From: Desulfobulbus sp.
GTDB taxonomy: Bacteria; Desulfobacterota; Desulfobulbia; Desulfobulbales; Desulfobulbaceae
Length of the DNA: 63,233 nucleotides
Reading direction: 5' to 3'
Assembly (NCBI GenBank): GCA_028684915.1
Contig: JAQUEZ010000014.1
Span: forward strand, 1 to 63,233
Part shown: piece after piece, positions 1-10,011 of the stretch
How positions within the stretch are numbered: position 1 is the stretch's first letter
How the letters are laid out: each line of letters opens with the position of its first letter
Made by a program: the position numbers and the translations under genes
Notes under the pieces: model-generated
What the model saw: only the letters and a program-made list of their open reading frames with translations
What the model was told of the DNA's origin: nothing
Database searches by the model: none

Positions 1-44
1 ACTCTAGTTGAGCAACCCTTGCAACATGGAATTTCCAGTCCAAA

Positions 45-479
45 ATGACTTTTGAATATCTCACGCCCCATACAATGCCCCCTGCAATCGAAGACCACAT
101 CCGCAAAGACCCCTTTGCCAACTTTCTCGGCGCCACCATCGAGGCCATCGAACCCGGGTACAGTCGGGTCTCGCTGACGGTGAGTGAGTCTATGCTCAAT
201 TTCCATGGCATGACCCACGGCGGCCTGGTCTTTGCCCTTGGAGACATCGCCTTTGCCGCGGCGAGTAACTCGCACGGCCAAACCGCCCTTGCCCTGAATG
301 TGGCCATCAGCTTCCTGCGACCAACGAAGATAGGCGATCACCTGGTGGCCGAGGCTAAAGAGGTGCATCTCGGCGGTGCCACCGCACTTTATGACATTGT
401 GGTCACTGAACAAAACAGCGGCCAGTCTATTGCCAAAAGTCAAGCAACGGTCTATCGTAAGCGCGCAACTTTTATCTGA
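45..479 (+). CDS. PaaI-type hotdog thioesterase
   Basis: A 144-residue single-domain hotdog protein of the PaaI/YbgC-like acyl-CoA thioesterase family, presumably cytoplasmic. The family signature MTHGGLVFALGDIAF (about residues 57-71) holds the HGG turn and the acidic residue of the active site. PaaI relatives hydrolyse hydroxyphenylacetyl-CoA and similar aryl-CoA esters; the substrate here is unknown. No clear Shine-Dalgarno precedes the ATG at 45, and a second in-frame ATG at 75 is possible. It is followed by an aminotransferase on the same strand 85 bp away, so a shared amino-acid or aromatic catabolic role is possible but only inferred. Confidence 0.85.
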   Translation: MTFEYLTPHTMPPAIEDHIRKDPFANFLGATIEAIEPGYSRVSLTVSESMLNFHGMTHGGLVFALGDIAFAAASNSHGQTALALNVAISFLRPTKIGDHLVAEAKEVHLGGATALYDIVVTEQNSGQSIAKSQATVYRKRATFI

Positions 480-564
480 AAGACCCCACCTCTTTTAAGG
501 CGTTCGGCCTTTCTTTTATCCGTACAATTCGTTTTGCCCGGCACAGCCGAGCGGTGAGGCTTTT

Positions 565-1743
565 ATGGAAAACGCATTTTCTGATCGTATCAACGATGTG
601 CCCAAATCTTTTATCCGGGAAATCCTTAAAGTCACCATTGACTCCTCGATTATCTCCTTTGCCGGGGGGCTGCCCAACCGCCATTTTTTCCCGGTCAAAG
701 CGCTGCAAAAGGCAGCCCATGACGTTTTTGAGGACGCGGGTGACCAAATCCTCCAGTATGCCAACTCCGAAGGCTATCTCGGTCTACGCCAATTCATCAG
801 TGATCGCTACAAGCTACGCGACGGACTCGATATCCCGGTGGAGGATATCCTCATCACCACCGGGTCGCAGCAGGGACTGGATTTACTGGGCAAGACCTTT
901 CTCAACGAGGGCGACGACCTGGTCATCGAAGAGCCCGGTTACTTGGGGGCAATCCAAGCCTTTGCCATGTATCGACCGAGATTTCATCCGGTCCCGGTGA
1001 GCGAGGGCGGGATGGATCTGGGAAAACTAGGACTGGTACTGGCCGAGCGGCAGCCAAAACTGCTCTACACGGTCACCAACTTTCAAAACCCAAGCGGCAT
1101 TAGTTATAGCGACGACAATCGCCACGCCTTGGCCGAGTTGATCCGGGGCACCACTTGCCTGATCATCCAGGATGACCCCTATGGTGATCTTCGCTTTTCC
1201 GGCGAACGCAAGGTCTCCTTTAAACAAATTGTGCCCCAGAATACGGTTCTGCTCGGCTCCTTTTCCAAAACAGTGGCTCCTGCCCTGCGTCTGGGTTGGC
1301 TGGTCGCACCAGCTCCGATCATGGACAAACTGGTCATTGCCAAACAGGCTGCGGACCTGCATTCCGACTACCTGGCCCAACGTGTTCTCCATCGCTACCT
1401 CTGCGATAACGATATCGATGCCCACATAGCCAGCATTATTGCCCAGTATGGCAAACAAAAAGAGGCCATGATCGGCGCGATCAAAGATTTTTTCCCGCCT
1501 GAGGTCACGTTCACTAACCCCGAAGGCGGCATGTTCCTCTGGGTCACCCTGCCCGAGGGGATGTCATCCATGACACTCTTTGAGGCGGCGATCAAAAAGA
1601 AGGTGGCCTTTGTTCCCGGAACCCCCTTTTATGTCGATCGTAAGGACAGCAATACCCTGCGGCTTAATTTTTCCTGCTCAGATGAGGCGACCATCGTCGA
1701 AGGTATTCAAAGGCTCGGAAATTCGATTCGAGAACTCTTTTAA
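565..1743 (+). CDS. PLP-dependent aminotransferase, fold type I (2-aminoadipate/LysN-like)
   Basis: A 392-residue class I/II aminotransferase resembling the catalytic half of MocR regulators and 2-aminoadipate aminotransferases, but without a GntR helix-turn-helix. Visible motifs are the N-terminal ISFAGGLPN substrate loop, TTGSQQGLDLL at the start of the large domain, QNPSGISY, and the PLP-lysine segment GSFSKTVAPALRLGWL (Lys near residue 234). It likely transfers the amino group of an aromatic, branched or aminoadipate-type amino acid to 2-oxoglutarate; the true substrate cannot be read from sequence. A GAGG-type ribosome site precedes the ATG. The next gene starts 12 bp after its stop. Confidence 0.9.
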   Translation: MENAFSDRINDVPKSFIREILKVTIDSSIISFAGGLPNRHFFPVKALQKAAHDVFEDAGDQILQYANSEGYLGLRQFISDRYKLRDGLDIPVEDILITTGSQQGLDLLGKTFLNEGDDLVIEEPGYLGAIQAFAMYRPRFHPVPVSEGGMDLGKLGLVLAERQPKLLYTVTNFQNPSGISYSDDNRHALAELIRGTTCLIIQDDPYGDLRFSGERKVSFKQIVPQNTVLLGSFSKTVAPALRLGWLVAPAPIMDKLVIAKQAADLHSDYLAQRVLHRYLCDNDIDAHIASIIAQYGKQKEAMIGAIKDFFPPEVTFTNPEGGMFLWVTLPEGMSSMTLFEAAIKKKVAFVPGTPFYVDRKDSNTLRLNFSCSDEATIVEGIQRLGNSIRELF

Positions 1744-1755
1744 GAAGGAATGAAA

Positions 1756-2016
1756 ATGAAACAGATACAACTGATAGCAACACTATTGACTGCGGCCACC
1801 CTCTGCTGCCCCCTGCTCACAGGTTGCCAAGACCAACAGGCAAAGGAGCAAAAAAAGCCGCCCCTACAGCAGCAACTCGGCCAAGAGGCCGCCAGATCAA
1901 TTGAAAAGCCGCTTGCCGAGGCCCACAAGGCCGCAGAGTTGCAAAGTGCTGGCGACCAGAAAATCAAAGAGGCTGCCCAAACCACGCAGGAGAAGAAAAA
2001 GCTGGAGGGATGTTGA
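1756..2016 (+). CDS. small predicted lipoprotein, hypothetical
   Basis: A short charged protein (86 residues from the second ATG) with a lipoprotein signal: a hydrophobic N-terminus ending in the lipobox LLTGC, followed by a Gln/Lys/Ala-rich helical region likely to form a coiled coil. The start at 1756 is preferred over the ATG at 1750 because the AAGGA ribosome site at 1745-1749 touches 1750 but is 6 bases from 1756. No known domain is recognised. It lies just after the aminotransferase and ends in front of a strong bidirectional terminator, so it is probably the last gene of that transcript. It is predicted to be a membrane-anchored periplasmic protein. Confidence 0.6.
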   Translation: MKQIQLIATLLTAATLCCPLLTGCQDQQAKEQKKPPLQQQLGQEAARSIEKPLAEAHKAAELQSAGDQKIKEAAQTTQEKKKLEGC

Positions 2017-2041
2017 CAAACGCTTGGCCGCCTTGAAAACA

Positions 2042-2088
2042 ACAAAAAAAGCCCGGCAAGAGCTCTCTGCTCTTGCCGGGCTTTTTTT
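2042..2088. terminator. bidirectional intrinsic terminator
   Basis: A GC-rich hairpin with arms GCCCGGCAAGAGC (from 2051) and GCTCTTGCCGGGC (ending 2081). It is flanked by an A-run on the left and a T-run on the right, so it can stop transcription from both sides. It lies between the convergent lipoprotein gene (+) and the DnaJ-like gene (-). Confidence 0.9.
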
Positions 2089-2110
2089 ATAAATACTCCC
2101 TGGATGAGGC

Positions 2111-3061
2111 TTAAAGCCCGACTGCCGTCAGGGCCTGCACCGCCTCTTGCTGCTCGGGAGTGAGGGTTTTGGGAATACGAACCGCAATCTTCACCAAGAG
2201 ATCACCGCGCTGTCCGATCGGACCAGCCGGCAAGCCATGTCCTTTAATCCGCAATTTGGCCTCCTGCTGCACCCCGGGCGGGACCTTGACATTAAATTTC
2301 TTTCCATCCAGGGTAGCCACCTCGATGGAGGTGCCCATACACGCCTCACTGAACGGGATGCGATGTTCGACCACCAGATCGTCCTCTACCCGCTGAAAGA
2401 CTGGATGTTCGGCCACATGCACTTTAAGGTATAGATCACCCGCCGGACCGCCTGAGGAGGAAGACGCCCCCTTGCCGCTCAGCCGCAACCGCTTGCCGTC
2501 TTCAATGCCCTTGGGCACCTTGACGGAGACATTTTTGGTCTGACTGCCCTGGCGCAGCCCAATGGTCTTCTCCGACCCATGAAGAACATCCTCCAGGCTT
2601 ACCTGCAGCTCATAAGTCAAGTCGCCGCCCTTCACCGGTTGCGGTCCGCACCCTCCTCCGCAGCCGCCACGCGCGCCACCCCCGAAGATATTGTCAAAAG
2701 GCGAACCACCTCCACCAGGGCGAAAACCACTCGTGTGAAAGGAACCGCCACCGCCACCCGGACGAAACCCGCCGCCAAAGCCGAACTGATGCAGGATGTC
2801 GTTGAGATCGAAGTTGCGGAATATATCTTCCTGCGAGTAGCGCTGTTTGAAGCCGGAGGAACCGAAGGTGTCATACTGCTGACGCTTTTCCGCATCAGAA
2901 AGAACGGCGTAGGCTTCGCTGATCTCCTTGAATTTTTCCTCGGCCGCTTTATCGCCGGGATTTTTGTCCGGATGATATTTGATAGCCAGTTTACGATAGG
3001 CTTTTTTAATTTCGTCGGCACTGGCCGTTTTGGCCACACCAAGAATCTGGTAGTACTCCAT
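2111..3061 (-). CDS. DnaJ/CbpA-type co-chaperone
   Basis: A 316-residue type II (class B) Hsp40. The N-terminal J domain has the HPD tripeptide (YHPDKNPG, about residues 30-37) that stimulates DnaK ATPase. A Gly/Phe-rich linker with GGG runs follows (about residues 90-145), then the two beta-barrel substrate-binding domains that start near [16 protein letters not shown]. The four CxxCxGxG zinc repeats of true DnaJ are absent, although the linker has an unusual GGCGGGCGP stretch. It is therefore CbpA-like rather than the main DnaJ. It is transcribed alone toward the bidirectional terminator. Confidence 0.93.
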   Translation of the reverse strand: MEYYQILGVAKTASADEIKKAYRKLAIKYHPDKNPGDKAAEEKFKEISEAYAVLSDAEKRQQYDTFGSSGFKQRYSQEDIFRNFDLNDILHQFGFGGGFRPGGGGGSFHTSGFRPGGGGSPFDNIFGGGARGGCGGGCGPQPVKGGDLTYELQVSLEDVLHGSEKTIGLRQGSQTKNVSVKVPKGIEDGKRLRLSGKGASSSSGGPAGDLYLKVHVAEHPVFQRVEDDLVVEHRIPFSEACMGTSIEVATLDGKKFNVKVPPGVQQEAKLRIKGHGLPAGPIGQRGDLLVKIAVRIPKTLTPEQQEAVQALTAVGL

Positions 3062-3233
3062 AAGGCTCTAAACAAAAAAAAAGTTATTGGTGAATAGGCA
3101 AGTATCTGAAAAAAATCAGCTGAGTTGACTATAAGAACGATGTCGGCAAAGTCTATCAGCGGGATTGAGCTCCTGTCATTTTTCTGACGCTCCTTCAACC
3201 CGCGCCATAACTGGAGACCTACTGCTTGCCGGG

Positions 3234-4445
3234 TTACTCCGTGGAAAACTGTTTTTTCAACTGTTCCAGCACCGCTGCACGTGTGTTGGTTGGCTGGTTG
3301 AGTAGAATCACAAAGGCCTGGCCCCCAGGTAGGTATCCGGCAAAATTGTAGACTCCGGTCAGAGTGCCGGTTTTCACCGCCACCCCCTGAGCCTGTTTGA
3401 GCAAGCCCATCTGTGGCTGAAAGACCTGTAACAGATGCAGCATGGCCTTGGCCGTGACTCGATTTTCCCGCGCCAACCCCGCCCCTTCCACCTGCGTGAT
3501 TAAAGCCGCATCCTCTCCCATTTGCAGGAGCAGCTGCTGGCGCACAGCCTTTTGTGCCTTAGCCCAGGTTGCCGGGTACCCGTACAGCTCCGCACCACAG
3601 GCAAGGTACAAAAGATTAGCCATGAAGTTTGAGGAATAGAGTAGCGTCGAGCGGCTGATCTCCAGGACACTTTGGCGGCTGAAGTGGCGGTGGAAAAGAC
3701 GGGCCTGATCTGTAGGCAGACGTCGTCCGCCGTAGCCATCCACGGTTATCCCCTGTTGCCGCAACAGGGCTGCAACCAACTCGCCGCCGTACCGGGCCAT
3801 CTGCTCGCCGGCATCACAACTGCCCGTGCAGATGTTGATCCGGTAACGGCCAGGAGGATAAGAGCGGCCGAGTGCCGTCATTAACGGCAGGTTCGGCGTC
3901 TGGGATTCTCCGGAGCTGATCGTGTTGCCCTGCTTGACAAAAGGCAAAGCATTGAAGTTGACCGAAAGTGGGCCAACCGGTGCATCGTAGGGGTTGTCAG
4001 TCTCCGCCTGCCCAGGGACTTGGTGCTCAAGGGCAAAGGCGGAATCATCAATATAGATCAGGCCTACGCGACGCAATCCCTTGCGCTGGAGTTCAACTGC
4101 AATGGTCGCTATCTCTTCGGAGACCAGACCGGGATCACCATACCCCTTGATCCATAGGTTCTGCTCAGGATCGAGAAAGAATTCACTCCGGAAACGATAC
4201 TCCGGCCCAAGAATCTGCAGGGCTGAGGAGATGGTGGCAATTTTGAGAATACTGGCCGGGACCAATGGTTGATCAAGATGACAGCCGTCGATAATCCGAC
4301 CCTGGGTATCGGCAACGCCATAGGCCGACTGGGGTCCAAGACCGGCAATGGATCGGCAGGTCGCGTGGGCAACCTGCCGATCCAGGGGGCACAAGGTCAA
4401 CACAAGCAGGATGGTCCAAGGAAGGATAAGTCGGGGCTGAACCAT
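3234..4445 (-). CDS. dacB: D-alanyl-D-alanine carboxypeptidase/endopeptidase, PBP4 family
   Basis: A 403-residue exported protein of the S13/PBP4 family that trims or cuts peptidoglycan stem peptides. A signal peptide ends near AHA (about residue 28). The three penicillin-binding motifs are visible: SxxK as SILK (Ser65-Lys68), SxN as SSN in YSSNFMANL, and KTG in VKTGTLTGVYN near residue 358. Family length is usually 400-500 residues, so the insert domains are compact. It lies 25 bp downstream of the TrpB2 gene on the same strand but has no obvious functional tie to it. Confidence 0.9.
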   Translation of the reverse strand: MVQPRLILPWTILLVLTLCPLDRQVAHATCRSIAGLGPQSAYGVADTQGRIIDGCHLDQPLVPASILKIATISSALQILGPEYRFRSEFFLDPEQNLWIKGYGDPGLVSEEIATIAVELQRKGLRRVGLIYIDDSAFALEHQVPGQAETDNPYDAPVGPLSVNFNALPFVKQGNTISSGESQTPNLPLMTALGRSYPPGRYRINICTGSCDAGEQMARYGGELVAALLRQQGITVDGYGGRRLPTDQARLFHRHFSRQSVLEISRSTLLYSSNFMANLLYLACGAELYGYPATWAKAQKAVRQQLLLQMGEDAALITQVEGAGLARENRVTAKAMLHLLQVFQPQMGLLKQAQGVAVKTGTLTGVYNFAGYLPGGQAFVILLNQPTNTRAAVLEQLKKQFSTE

Positions 4446-4470
4446 CTGTCCTGCTTGTCAGGTAAAACGA

Positions 4471-5814
4471 TCAACCGATTTTAGGCAGGCGGGCCAGGGA
4501 GGCCTCGATCTGATCCTTAGGATAGGCGTAATCGCTTAATTTACCGTTGAAGTAGTTGTCATAGGAGGCCATGTCGATCAGCCCATGCCCCGAGAAGTTA
4601 AACAGGATGGTCTTGGGCTCCTTGGGATCTTTCATCGCTTCAATGATCGCCCCGCGAATGGCGTGCGTGGTCTCCGGTGCCGGGATGATTCCCTCGGTCT
4701 TGGCAAAAAGAACGCCAGCCTCGAAGCACTCCATCTGATGAACGGCCTTGGCCGTAACAATACCGTCACGAACCAAGGCGGAGACGATCGGCGCCATACC
4801 GTGGTAGCGCAAACCACCAGCGTGGATGCCCGGAGGGACGAAGTCGTGGCCCAGGGTATACATGTAAAGCAACGGGGTCATCATGGCGACGTCGCCCGAG
4901 TCATAGGCCAGCCTGCCGCCGGTCATGGTTGGGCAAGAGGCTGGCTCGTAGCCAACAAATTCGATCTTCTTGCCGTTGCGGTAATCGGCAATAAAAGGTG
5001 CAATCAAACCGGCAAAGTTGGATCCACCGCCGCAGCAGCCGACGATAACATCTGGATAATCGCCGGCAATCTCCATCTGCTTCTTCGCTTCCAAGCCGAT
5101 GATCGACTGATGGAGGACAACGTGATTAAGCACCGAGCCCAGGGCATAGTTGGTATCGGAACGGCTGTGGGCATCTTCCAGAGCCTCGGAGATGGCGACA
5201 CCGAGTGAACCCGGAGTATCAGGAAACTCGGCGAGATAGGCGCGGCCGGTCTTGGTCTCTTCGCTGGGGCTGGCCACAACTTGTCCGCCATAGGTCTGCA
5301 TGATCGACTTGCGGTAGGGTTTCTGGTCAAAGGAGACCCGAACCATGTACACCTTACACTCAAGACCGAATTTCGAAGTCGCCAAGGAAAGGGCTGAGCC
5401 CCACTGACCGGCGCCGGTCTCGGTGGTCAGCCGTTTAATGCCCGCCTGCTTGTTGTAGTATGCCTGGGGAACAGCGGAGTTGGGCTTGTGACTGCCCACA
5501 GGGCTGCACCCCTCGTATTTGAAATAAATCTTGGCCTTAGTCCCCAGAGCCTCCTCGAGCTTGTTGGCCCGAACCAAAGGCGCAGGTCGCCAAATGTTAT
5601 AAATTTCCAGGACCTCCTGCGGAATTTTTACCCAATGCTCCTGCGTCATCTCCTGCTCAAGCAGGGACATGGGAAAGACGGCCGACAGTTTTTCCGGGCC
5701 CATGGGCTGGAGGGTTTCCGGATCAAGCGGCGGTTGCAGGCCACCGGGGATGTCGGGCACGACATTATACCAACTTGTCGGCATCTCATCTTCGCGCAGA
5801 ACGATCTTCTTCAT
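4471..5814 (-). CDS. trpB: TrpB2-type tryptophan synthase beta chain
   Basis: A 447-residue PLP enzyme of the TrpB2 branch, longer than classical TrpB (about 400) and with an N-terminal extension ([17 protein letters not shown]). The PLP lysine lies in VGSHKPNSA and the phosphate loop is [13 protein letters not shown]. TrpB2 condenses indole with serine and often acts without the alpha subunit, salvaging indole. No trpA or other trp gene is nearby, which fits that role. The C-terminal region includes [13 protein letters not shown], typical for TrpB. A ribosome site AGGAGA lies just before the ATG. Confidence 0.92.
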   Translation of the reverse strand: MKKIVLREDEMPTSWYNVVPDIPGGLQPPLDPETLQPMGPEKLSAVFPMSLLEQEMTQEHWVKIPQEVLEIYNIWRPAPLVRANKLEEALGTKAKIYFKYEGCSPVGSHKPNSAVPQAYYNKQAGIKRLTTETGAGQWGSALSLATSKFGLECKVYMVRVSFDQKPYRKSIMQTYGGQVVASPSEETKTGRAYLAEFPDTPGSLGVAISEALEDAHSRSDTNYALGSVLNHVVLHQSIIGLEAKKQMEIAGDYPDVIVGCCGGGSNFAGLIAPFIADYRNGKKIEFVGYEPASCPTMTGGRLAYDSGDVAMMTPLLYMYTLGHDFVPPGIHAGGLRYHGMAPIVSALVRDGIVTAKAVHQMECFEAGVLFAKTEGIIPAPETTHAIRGAIIEAMKDPKEPKTILFNFSGHGLIDMASYDNYFNGKLSDYAYPKDQIEASLARLPKIG

Positions 5815-5967
5815 GATTTCTCCTTTGTTAGCAATAGGTTCAAAGAACGGCCCCAGCTCTGATCGCTGTTCGGCATCGTTCTTTGTTCATCCGTATTTGG
5901 CCTTCCGGCGACAACGCCCAAGGCTTACAATCTAATTGCGAGTATCTACCGTAATCCTGCAAAATTC

Positions 5968-8508
5968 TCAAGCTGGCGATGCCACTTCCCGCACCTCGGT
6001 TTTGAGAATAGCGGCCTGAAGAGCCTCGCGTTGGTTGAGACCCAGCACTTTCTCCATAATTTCCCGCGGGTTGGTTCCCGGTTGCCCCTGATGCCCCAGT
6101 AGTTCCAGTTCTACCCCGGCCGAAGTCCGTTCCAGTTTGGACACCAGAGTCCGCAGGTCAAGCTCCTGGCGCCGGTTCTTGCGAAAACGTTCGATCACAA
6201 AGGTCTCCTGCTGCCAAAACCCGGCAATCCGTTCGGACAGATCCGACGGCTCCAGATGAAAATTAATCACATAACTGGTCAGGGCACTCATCATCGCCTT
6301 TTTCGGGGCCAGGGTGATATGACTGACCCGAATGGTTGCAGGCAACTGTTGGTTGAGCAACTCGACAGCTTCTTGTGTGGACGATAGCGGCCGGGCAAGA
6401 TCCATGTCAAAAATTTCGGCCAGGCTCTCGACGCCCACCGGCAGTGCACCGCTAAAGGAAACCTTGGGTGAAGGATTAAAACCGCTGGAAAAGAGGATCG
6501 GCAGGCCGGCCCGCTGGATTACGCGAAAAATCAGCTGTAACATCTCCAGGTGGCCAAAAAAACGGCTGTCGCCCAGGCGCGCATAATGCACCCGGTAGCC
6601 GTATCCCTGTTGCGGCGGCTGCTCACGGCTCCATGAACCGGATTTCTCGGGTGCCGTGGTAACTTGCGGGCGGTCATGCACCACCGGACGCACGGTCTTG
6701 AAATCACAGAGACCGCAGCCCTGACAGCCGTGGTTACGGCAATCTGGGGTATAGATGCGTGCCAGAGCCTTGGCCTGCTCGTCTTCAAGAAAGGAACGAG
6801 CCACACCGCTGTGCAGATGATCCCAGGGCAGAATCTCGTGTATCTCGCGCCTGCGCAGATAGGATTCCAGCTCTATACCGCAGGTCTCGGCCGCCGTGCG
6901 CCAACGTTCCAAGCTGAAGTGCTCCGACCAACTGTCTAAACGGGCTCCATCGCGCCAGGCCTGCTCCAACAGAGGGGAGAGACGCCGATCACCTCGGGAA
7001 AAGACCCCTTCGAGCAAGGACTGCTCCGGGTCATGCCATTTAATTTTATAGCCCTGGCGGGGCAGCAACTGTTTGAGGCGATTGATCCGCTCGCGTGACT
7101 CTTCCAGGCTGATCTGCGGCTCCCACTGAAACGGCGTATGCGGTTTGGGGATAAAGGTGGAAACCCCGAGATTGATCTGTACCGGCCGTCCCTTGCCTTG
7201 TCGGACCTGAGCGCGGGCTTTTTTTGCCAGAGCAATGATCCCTTCAATATCCTCTTCGGTTTCGGTGGGCAGGCCGATCATGAAGTAGAGCTTGATCAAC
7301 TTCCAGCCCAAAGAAAAGGCATCAAAACAGGTGGCGAGCAGATCCTCTTCGGTGATCCCCTTGTTGATCACCTCACGCAGCCGGTCGGTCCCGGCTTCGG
7401 GGGCAATGGTGAATCCGGTTTTTCTGACACGCTTGATCTGTTCCATGATTCCAGGCGTCAAAGTTCCGACGCGCATCGAGGGCATAGACACGGAGACAAA
7501 GTCATCGGCAAACCGGTCCATCAGGGCACCCATCAATTCGCCCAGACAGGAGAAGTCGCCGGTGGACAGGCTCAGCAGTGCCAATTCGTCAAAACCAGAA
7601 CTGTCGATACCCTGGTTGGCCAACTCCATGATCTCCTCAAGAGTACGCTCGCGCACTGGCCGGTAGGTGATACCCGCCTGGCAGAAGCGACAACCGCGGG
7701 TACAGCCACGGGCTATCTCCACTCCAAGCCGATCATGGACTGGATTAACGACCGGCACCAGGGGATGATGCAGGTACGGCGCCGCGCCCAGCTGCGGCAA
7801 AACCCGTTTTTTGACCACCGGGTATTCAGGCAACAGAGCATCGACTGCCTGCAAACGATCACCTTCATAGCGGGGTACAAAAAAAGCAGGCACGTAGATT
7901 CCGGGAATCGTGGCCAGTTGCCGTAACACCGTCGCTCGCGGCAGGGCCTGCTCCTTGGCAGCCAGCAGCAACGCCGCCAATTCAACAATGATCTCCTCAC
8001 CGTCACCAAGAACAATGGCATCAAAAAAGTCGGCGACCGGTTCGGGATTGAGCGCGCACGCACCGCCACCGAGTACTAACGGATGGGACTGGTCACGCTC
8101 GGAGGCTCTGGCGGGCATGCCTGCCAGGTGAAGCGCAGTCAAAATATTGGTGTAACAGAGCTCATAGGGTAAGGTGATGCCGAGTACATCGTAGACAGCA
8201 ACCGGGACCTTTGCCTCCAGGGTGAAAAGCGGACACCCCGCAGCGATCATCTCCTGCTCCATGTCCACATCGGGGATATAGGCCCGATGTGCAATAAACC
8301 GGGAATCACCGTTGAGGATATGATAGAGAATCTGCAAGCCCTGATGCGACATACCGATCTCATAAAGATCCGGAAACAGAAGGCAGACATTGAGATGGGC
8401 GTCATCGGGAATGGAGTTGACAGCATGTAGCTCACCGCCAACATACTGACCCGGTTTGCGGACCAAAGGTAAAATTCTTCCTACATCAAGGGCGCGGGCA
8501 TCAATCAT
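5968..8508 (-). CDS. B12-binding radical SAM protein fused to a DUF2344 domain
   Basis: An 846-residue fusion. The N-terminal part is a cobalamin-binding-like domain, then a radical SAM barrel with the cluster motif CTRGCRFC in ARGCTRGCRFCQAG (about residues 270-280). From about residue 634 (GYGYRVHYARLGDSRFFGHLEM) comes a DUF2344 domain. These two families (TIGR03960 and TIGR03936) are separate adjacent genes in many Firmicutes and fused in many deltaproteobacteria; they are often near rng or ribosomal genes and their reaction is not established. A cysteine cluster (CRNHGCQGCGLCDFK) before the DUF2344 part may hold an extra metal site. It stands alone here. Confidence 0.88.
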   Translation of the reverse strand: MIDARALDVGRILPLVRKPGQYVGGELHAVNSIPDDAHLNVCLLFPDLYEIGMSHQGLQILYHILNGDSRFIAHRAYIPDVDMEQEMIAAGCPLFTLEAKVPVAVYDVLGITLPYELCYTNILTALHLAGMPARASERDQSHPLVLGGGACALNPEPVADFFDAIVLGDGEEIIVELAALLLAAKEQALPRATVLRQLATIPGIYVPAFFVPRYEGDRLQAVDALLPEYPVVKKRVLPQLGAAPYLHHPLVPVVNPVHDRLGVEIARGCTRGCRFCQAGITYRPVRERTLEEIMELANQGIDSSGFDELALLSLSTGDFSCLGELMGALMDRFADDFVSVSMPSMRVGTLTPGIMEQIKRVRKTGFTIAPEAGTDRLREVINKGITEEDLLATCFDAFSLGWKLIKLYFMIGLPTETEEDIEGIIALAKKARAQVRQGKGRPVQINLGVSTFIPKPHTPFQWEPQISLEESRERINRLKQLLPRQGYKIKWHDPEQSLLEGVFSRGDRRLSPLLEQAWRDGARLDSWSEHFSLERWRTAAETCGIELESYLRRREIHEILPWDHLHSGVARSFLEDEQAKALARIYTPDCRNHGCQGCGLCDFKTVRPVVHDRPQVTTAPEKSGSWSREQPPQQGYGYRVHYARLGDSRFFGHLEMLQLIFRVIQRAGLPILFSSGFNPSPKVSFSGALPVGVESLAEIFDMDLARPLSSTQEAVELLNQQLPATIRVSHITLAPKKAMMSALTSYVINFHLEPSDLSERIAGFWQQETFVIERFRKNRRQELDLRTLVSKLERTSAGVELELLGHQGQPGTNPREIMEKVLGLNQREALQAAILKTEVREVASPA

Positions 8509-8747
8509 CGGTATGTGTTAAAAAATTGAAAAAGAGAAGAAAAAGATAGCGGAATCCGGTAAAACATCTTGAAATTGAACGACAATCAGCCGAAGTCCAA
8601 CTGCGGCCATCAAGGGAACACAGCCGACTGACATTCACCCAGCTGGTTGAAGCCCTCTGATTCGGCGCAACTTTTGCATAAAAGCCATCAAGCTAAGGGT
8701 ACCTTTATATCCCCTTTGTCCTGACAACGAAAACACTGGTAAGACAC

Positions 8748-10010
8748 ATGAATACGCACATCCTGTCTCATCTTTCACGGTCTTTAATGATCCTGTTGCT
8801 CATGTTCGGCCTGGCCTCCGGCGAAGATGCACCGCGTTTGCAGCAAATCACGCACACAGTCCTCTCGCCAGCCAGCGAGCAGATCAGCCTGCAGCTCAAC
8901 GGCTCCTATAGTCCAAAAGTATTCACATTGAAAGGCCAATCGCCCCGAGTGGTCTTTGATTTTGCGGGTATGGCCCAGAGCCGCGGGGTCAGTAACCTCC
9001 TCACAGTGGACGGCCCTTTGCTCAAATCCGTGCGCGTGGGCATGCAAAGTGGCTCAACCCCAAAAACCCGGGTGGTGTTTGATCTAAAAACCCTCAAGGG
9101 GGTCAAGTATACCCAGCAGTTCGATAAAACGAGCTCAACCCTAACCATTCACTTTACCGGGCCAGAGAAGGCTGCCACCAAAGCCAGTGCTGTAAAGCAA
9201 CAGCCCCCTGCTGCAACAATGAGCAGCAAAGAGCAAACTGCGCAGAAGACCGCACCTGCTCAAACCGGTCAACCGGCTCCGGCAAGCGAACACGTTGCGG
9301 TTGCAGCCGCCGCATCCACCGTTACACCAGAAGCCAAAGCAAAACCGGCTGCACCAACGGAGCAACCACCAGTGAGCGCCAAAGCGCCCGCATTGCCGAT
9401 AAAGGAAAAGGCGGGACAAAAAAACGCACAGACAGCAAAAGTAATGCCAAGCGCAGAGCCGGTGGAGAAAGAAAAAATCGAGCAAAAATCGGGGAAAATG
9501 GAAGAGGTAAAAAAGACCGAATCCAAAACTTCCACGACAACGCCTACGGTGCAGGAAGCAAAACCGGACCAAGCTGTCCCCAAATCGGTGGCCAGCCAGG
9601 AACCTCCCCCAGAGGCTGCCTCCGAGTCCTCTTCGGAACCTGAAACCGTGGCCGCGCCAGTCAAGAGCGATCCAGAGCTGGAGTCGATTAAATTTGACCC
9701 CTCTTCTCCCAAAGGCGAGATGGTCATGTTCAAACTTAACGGTTTTTTCCCGCCATCGGTCCATGGGGTCGAGGAAGGTATCCCTCGGGTGATCTGCGAT
9801 TTCAACAATACCAAGCTGACCGGATCAACCAAGAAGCTGATCAAAACCGAGGGTAAATTCGTTAGATCAATTCGAACCAGTAAGACCAAGAAGCCGGAAA
9901 AGGTGCGGGTAGTGATCGATCTCGAACCCAATCGCAGCTACGATCTGCAGCAGGTTTTTTTCAAGGACGACAATCTCTTTGTCATCATCGTCAATACGGT
10001 TAAGAAATAA
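8748..10010 (+). CDS. exported protein with two AMIN domains
   Basis: A 420-residue protein with an N-terminal signal peptide and AMIN-type beta domains at both ends. The first (about residues 30-140) contains SPRVVFDFAGM and TRVVFDLKTLKGV; the second (about 305-420) contains IPRVICDFNNTKL and KVRVVIDLEPNRSYDL. Between them is a long low-complexity Ala/Pro/Lys/Glu linker. AMIN domains target amidases and secretins to peptidoglycan or septa. No amidase catalytic domain is present, so it is a probable cell-wall-associated scaffold. It is transcribed alone, opposite to both neighbours. Confidence 0.8.
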   Translation: MNTHILSHLSRSLMILLLMFGLASGEDAPRLQQITHTVLSPASEQISLQLNGSYSPKVFTLKGQSPRVVFDFAGMAQSRGVSNLLTVDGPLLKSVRVGMQSGSTPKTRVVFDLKTLKGVKYTQQFDKTSSTLTIHFTGPEKAATKASAVKQQPPAATMSSKEQTAQKTAPAQTGQPAPASEHVAVAAAASTVTPEAKAKPAAPTEQPPVSAKAPALPIKEKAGQKNAQTAKVMPSAEPVEKEKIEQKSGKMEEVKKTESKTSTTTPTVQEAKPDQAVPKSVASQEPPPEAASESSSEPETVAAPVKSDPELESIKFDPSSPKGEMVMFKLNGFFPPSVHGVEEGIPRVICDFNNTKLTGSTKKLIKTEGKFVRSIRTSKTKKPEKVRVVIDLEPNRSYDLQQVFFKDDNLFVIIVNTVKK

Positions 10011-10011
10011 A

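Noticed and set aside
9141..9764. A 207-codon Arg/Phe/Gly-rich frame opposite the AMIN protein linker
   Set aside because: It arises from the repetitive Ala/Pro/Lys codons of the linker on the other strand.
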